A stretch of 64,000 bases of DNA from Euborellia annulipes (taxonomy: Eukaryota; Arthropoda; Insecta; Dermaptera; Anisolabididae): the NCBI GenBank assembly GCA_023213315.1, contig JAKCPI010005234.1, positions 1-64,000 on the forward strand. The letters are read 5' to 3'. The notes under the pieces are model-generated. The model made no database searches and was not told where the DNA came from. It was given only the letters and a program-made list of their open reading frames with translations. Position numbers and translations under genes: made by a program. Shown here piece after piece: positions 63,248-64,000 of this stretch. Every line of letters starts with the position of its first letter. Position 1 is the stretch's first letter.

Positions 63248-64000
63248 AATAAGTGAAAGTAAAAAAGCGTAATAAATCTTGGCTCGATTACATTAGAACC
63301 CTACTAAACAAAATAAATAAATAAAAATACAAATTTCACTGCCGAAAAGTAGAGAAGAGCTGAGGCTTCCTAAGTCCTGCTTGATATTTATGAGATCCAC
63401 TTTCGTGAAGTCAACAAGAAAATATGAACATTTGTTTCACGAAGTGTGCAATACTTAAGTACCGCATATATCGGGGTCTACACAAAGGAAAAGAGGATTT
63501 AGGCGCCGAGCATCAAGCAAATTTATGGTCTGTTTCGAGAAATAAATAGGCTGAGTGGCTTGCAACTCCTACAGCTTACATTAGCTTCAATTGGAATTCC
63601 TTTAGAGAAAGTATTCTCTTTATTCTTGAAACAACAAATATATCTGAATTCAATTTATAAGAAAATAAAAATAATAGATAATAGATAAAAATAATAACTG
63701 ATCAGTTATTTTATATACTTCTCTAATTAATGAAGCAACTAAATAAAGGAAGAAAAACGTTAAAAATGCCAACAAATTTTCCCTTATGGCTCTGATCATG
63801 TATTTGGAAAATTAAATTTGAAAACAGGCCTTAATTAATTAAATTATATTACGCCTAATCAAAATTTTGTTAAATATAATTTATCTGTACCATTTCTAAT
63901 CACATCATCGAACATCTTCGTGTCACTGACACTGACTGAAATAGGTACTCAAATTTGGACAAAATACATTTTATTTAATTAATTGTTTAATTTTGTACAG
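63248..64000. other. Intergenic, presumed Dpr intron
   Basis: No gene or repeat recognised. 63340-63620 is slightly GC-richer but has no sustained frame or splice-framed exon that could be identified. Confidence 0.3.

Noticed and set aside
1..64000. CRISPR arrays, bacterial operons, ribosomal RNA genes
   Set aside because: None seen. The direct repeats are dispersed transposons, genes have spliceosomal introns, and no rRNA-like conserved blocks were recognised.

Overview
The window is nuclear DNA from an arthropod. It is AT-rich, full of introns and repeats, and holds exons of two conserved arthropod or metazoan neural genes. The species cannot be named from sequence alone. The repeat load, the low gene density and the many young-looking transposons suggest a large repeat-rich genome such as that of a crustacean or chelicerate.

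Genes. On the plus strand near the left edge are the last two coding exons of a Vsx (visual system homeobox) gene (2916-3093 and 3221-3798). They encode the end of the homeodomain, the CVC domain, an OAR-like motif and long polyAla/polyGln tracts. The first homeodomain exons lie left of the window. On the minus strand at 58007-58134 is a single internal exon of a Dpr-family immunoglobulin gene; its other exons were not found and probably lie outside the window. Other coding sequence is weak or transposon-derived: a possible alternative terminal exon (20278-20321), an unrecognised 79-codon ORF (48409-48648), LINE 3' ends, a Harbinger transposase N-terminus and an internally deleted pogo-like transposase.

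Repeats. Most of the remaining sequence is mobile DNA in layers. (a) A Helentron/HINE-like family, about 0.65-0.7 kb, with at least eight substantial copies plus relics. (b) tRNA-derived SINEs with clear target duplications. (c) hAT-type elements with 8-bp duplications. (d) TTAA-, TA- and TAA-flanked MITEs. (e) A canonical non-autonomous Helitron. (f) Many fold-back (long inverted repeat) elements, several of which carry hammerhead-ribozyme-like cores of the kind known from Penelope-like elements. The region 51.9-55.1 kb is a nested pile: two inverted hammerhead-bearing arms, a SINE in each arm, a Helitron, and a pogo-like element that itself holds a fold-back.

Most worth a second look: the hammerhead-like/fold-back loci, the 1.07-kb inverted repeat with inward-facing tRNA-like modules (45768-46833), the pogo derivative that keeps its DNA-binding part but has lost its catalytic part, and the possible alternative Vsx terminal exon. 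All calls come from reading the sequence by eye; no database search was run.
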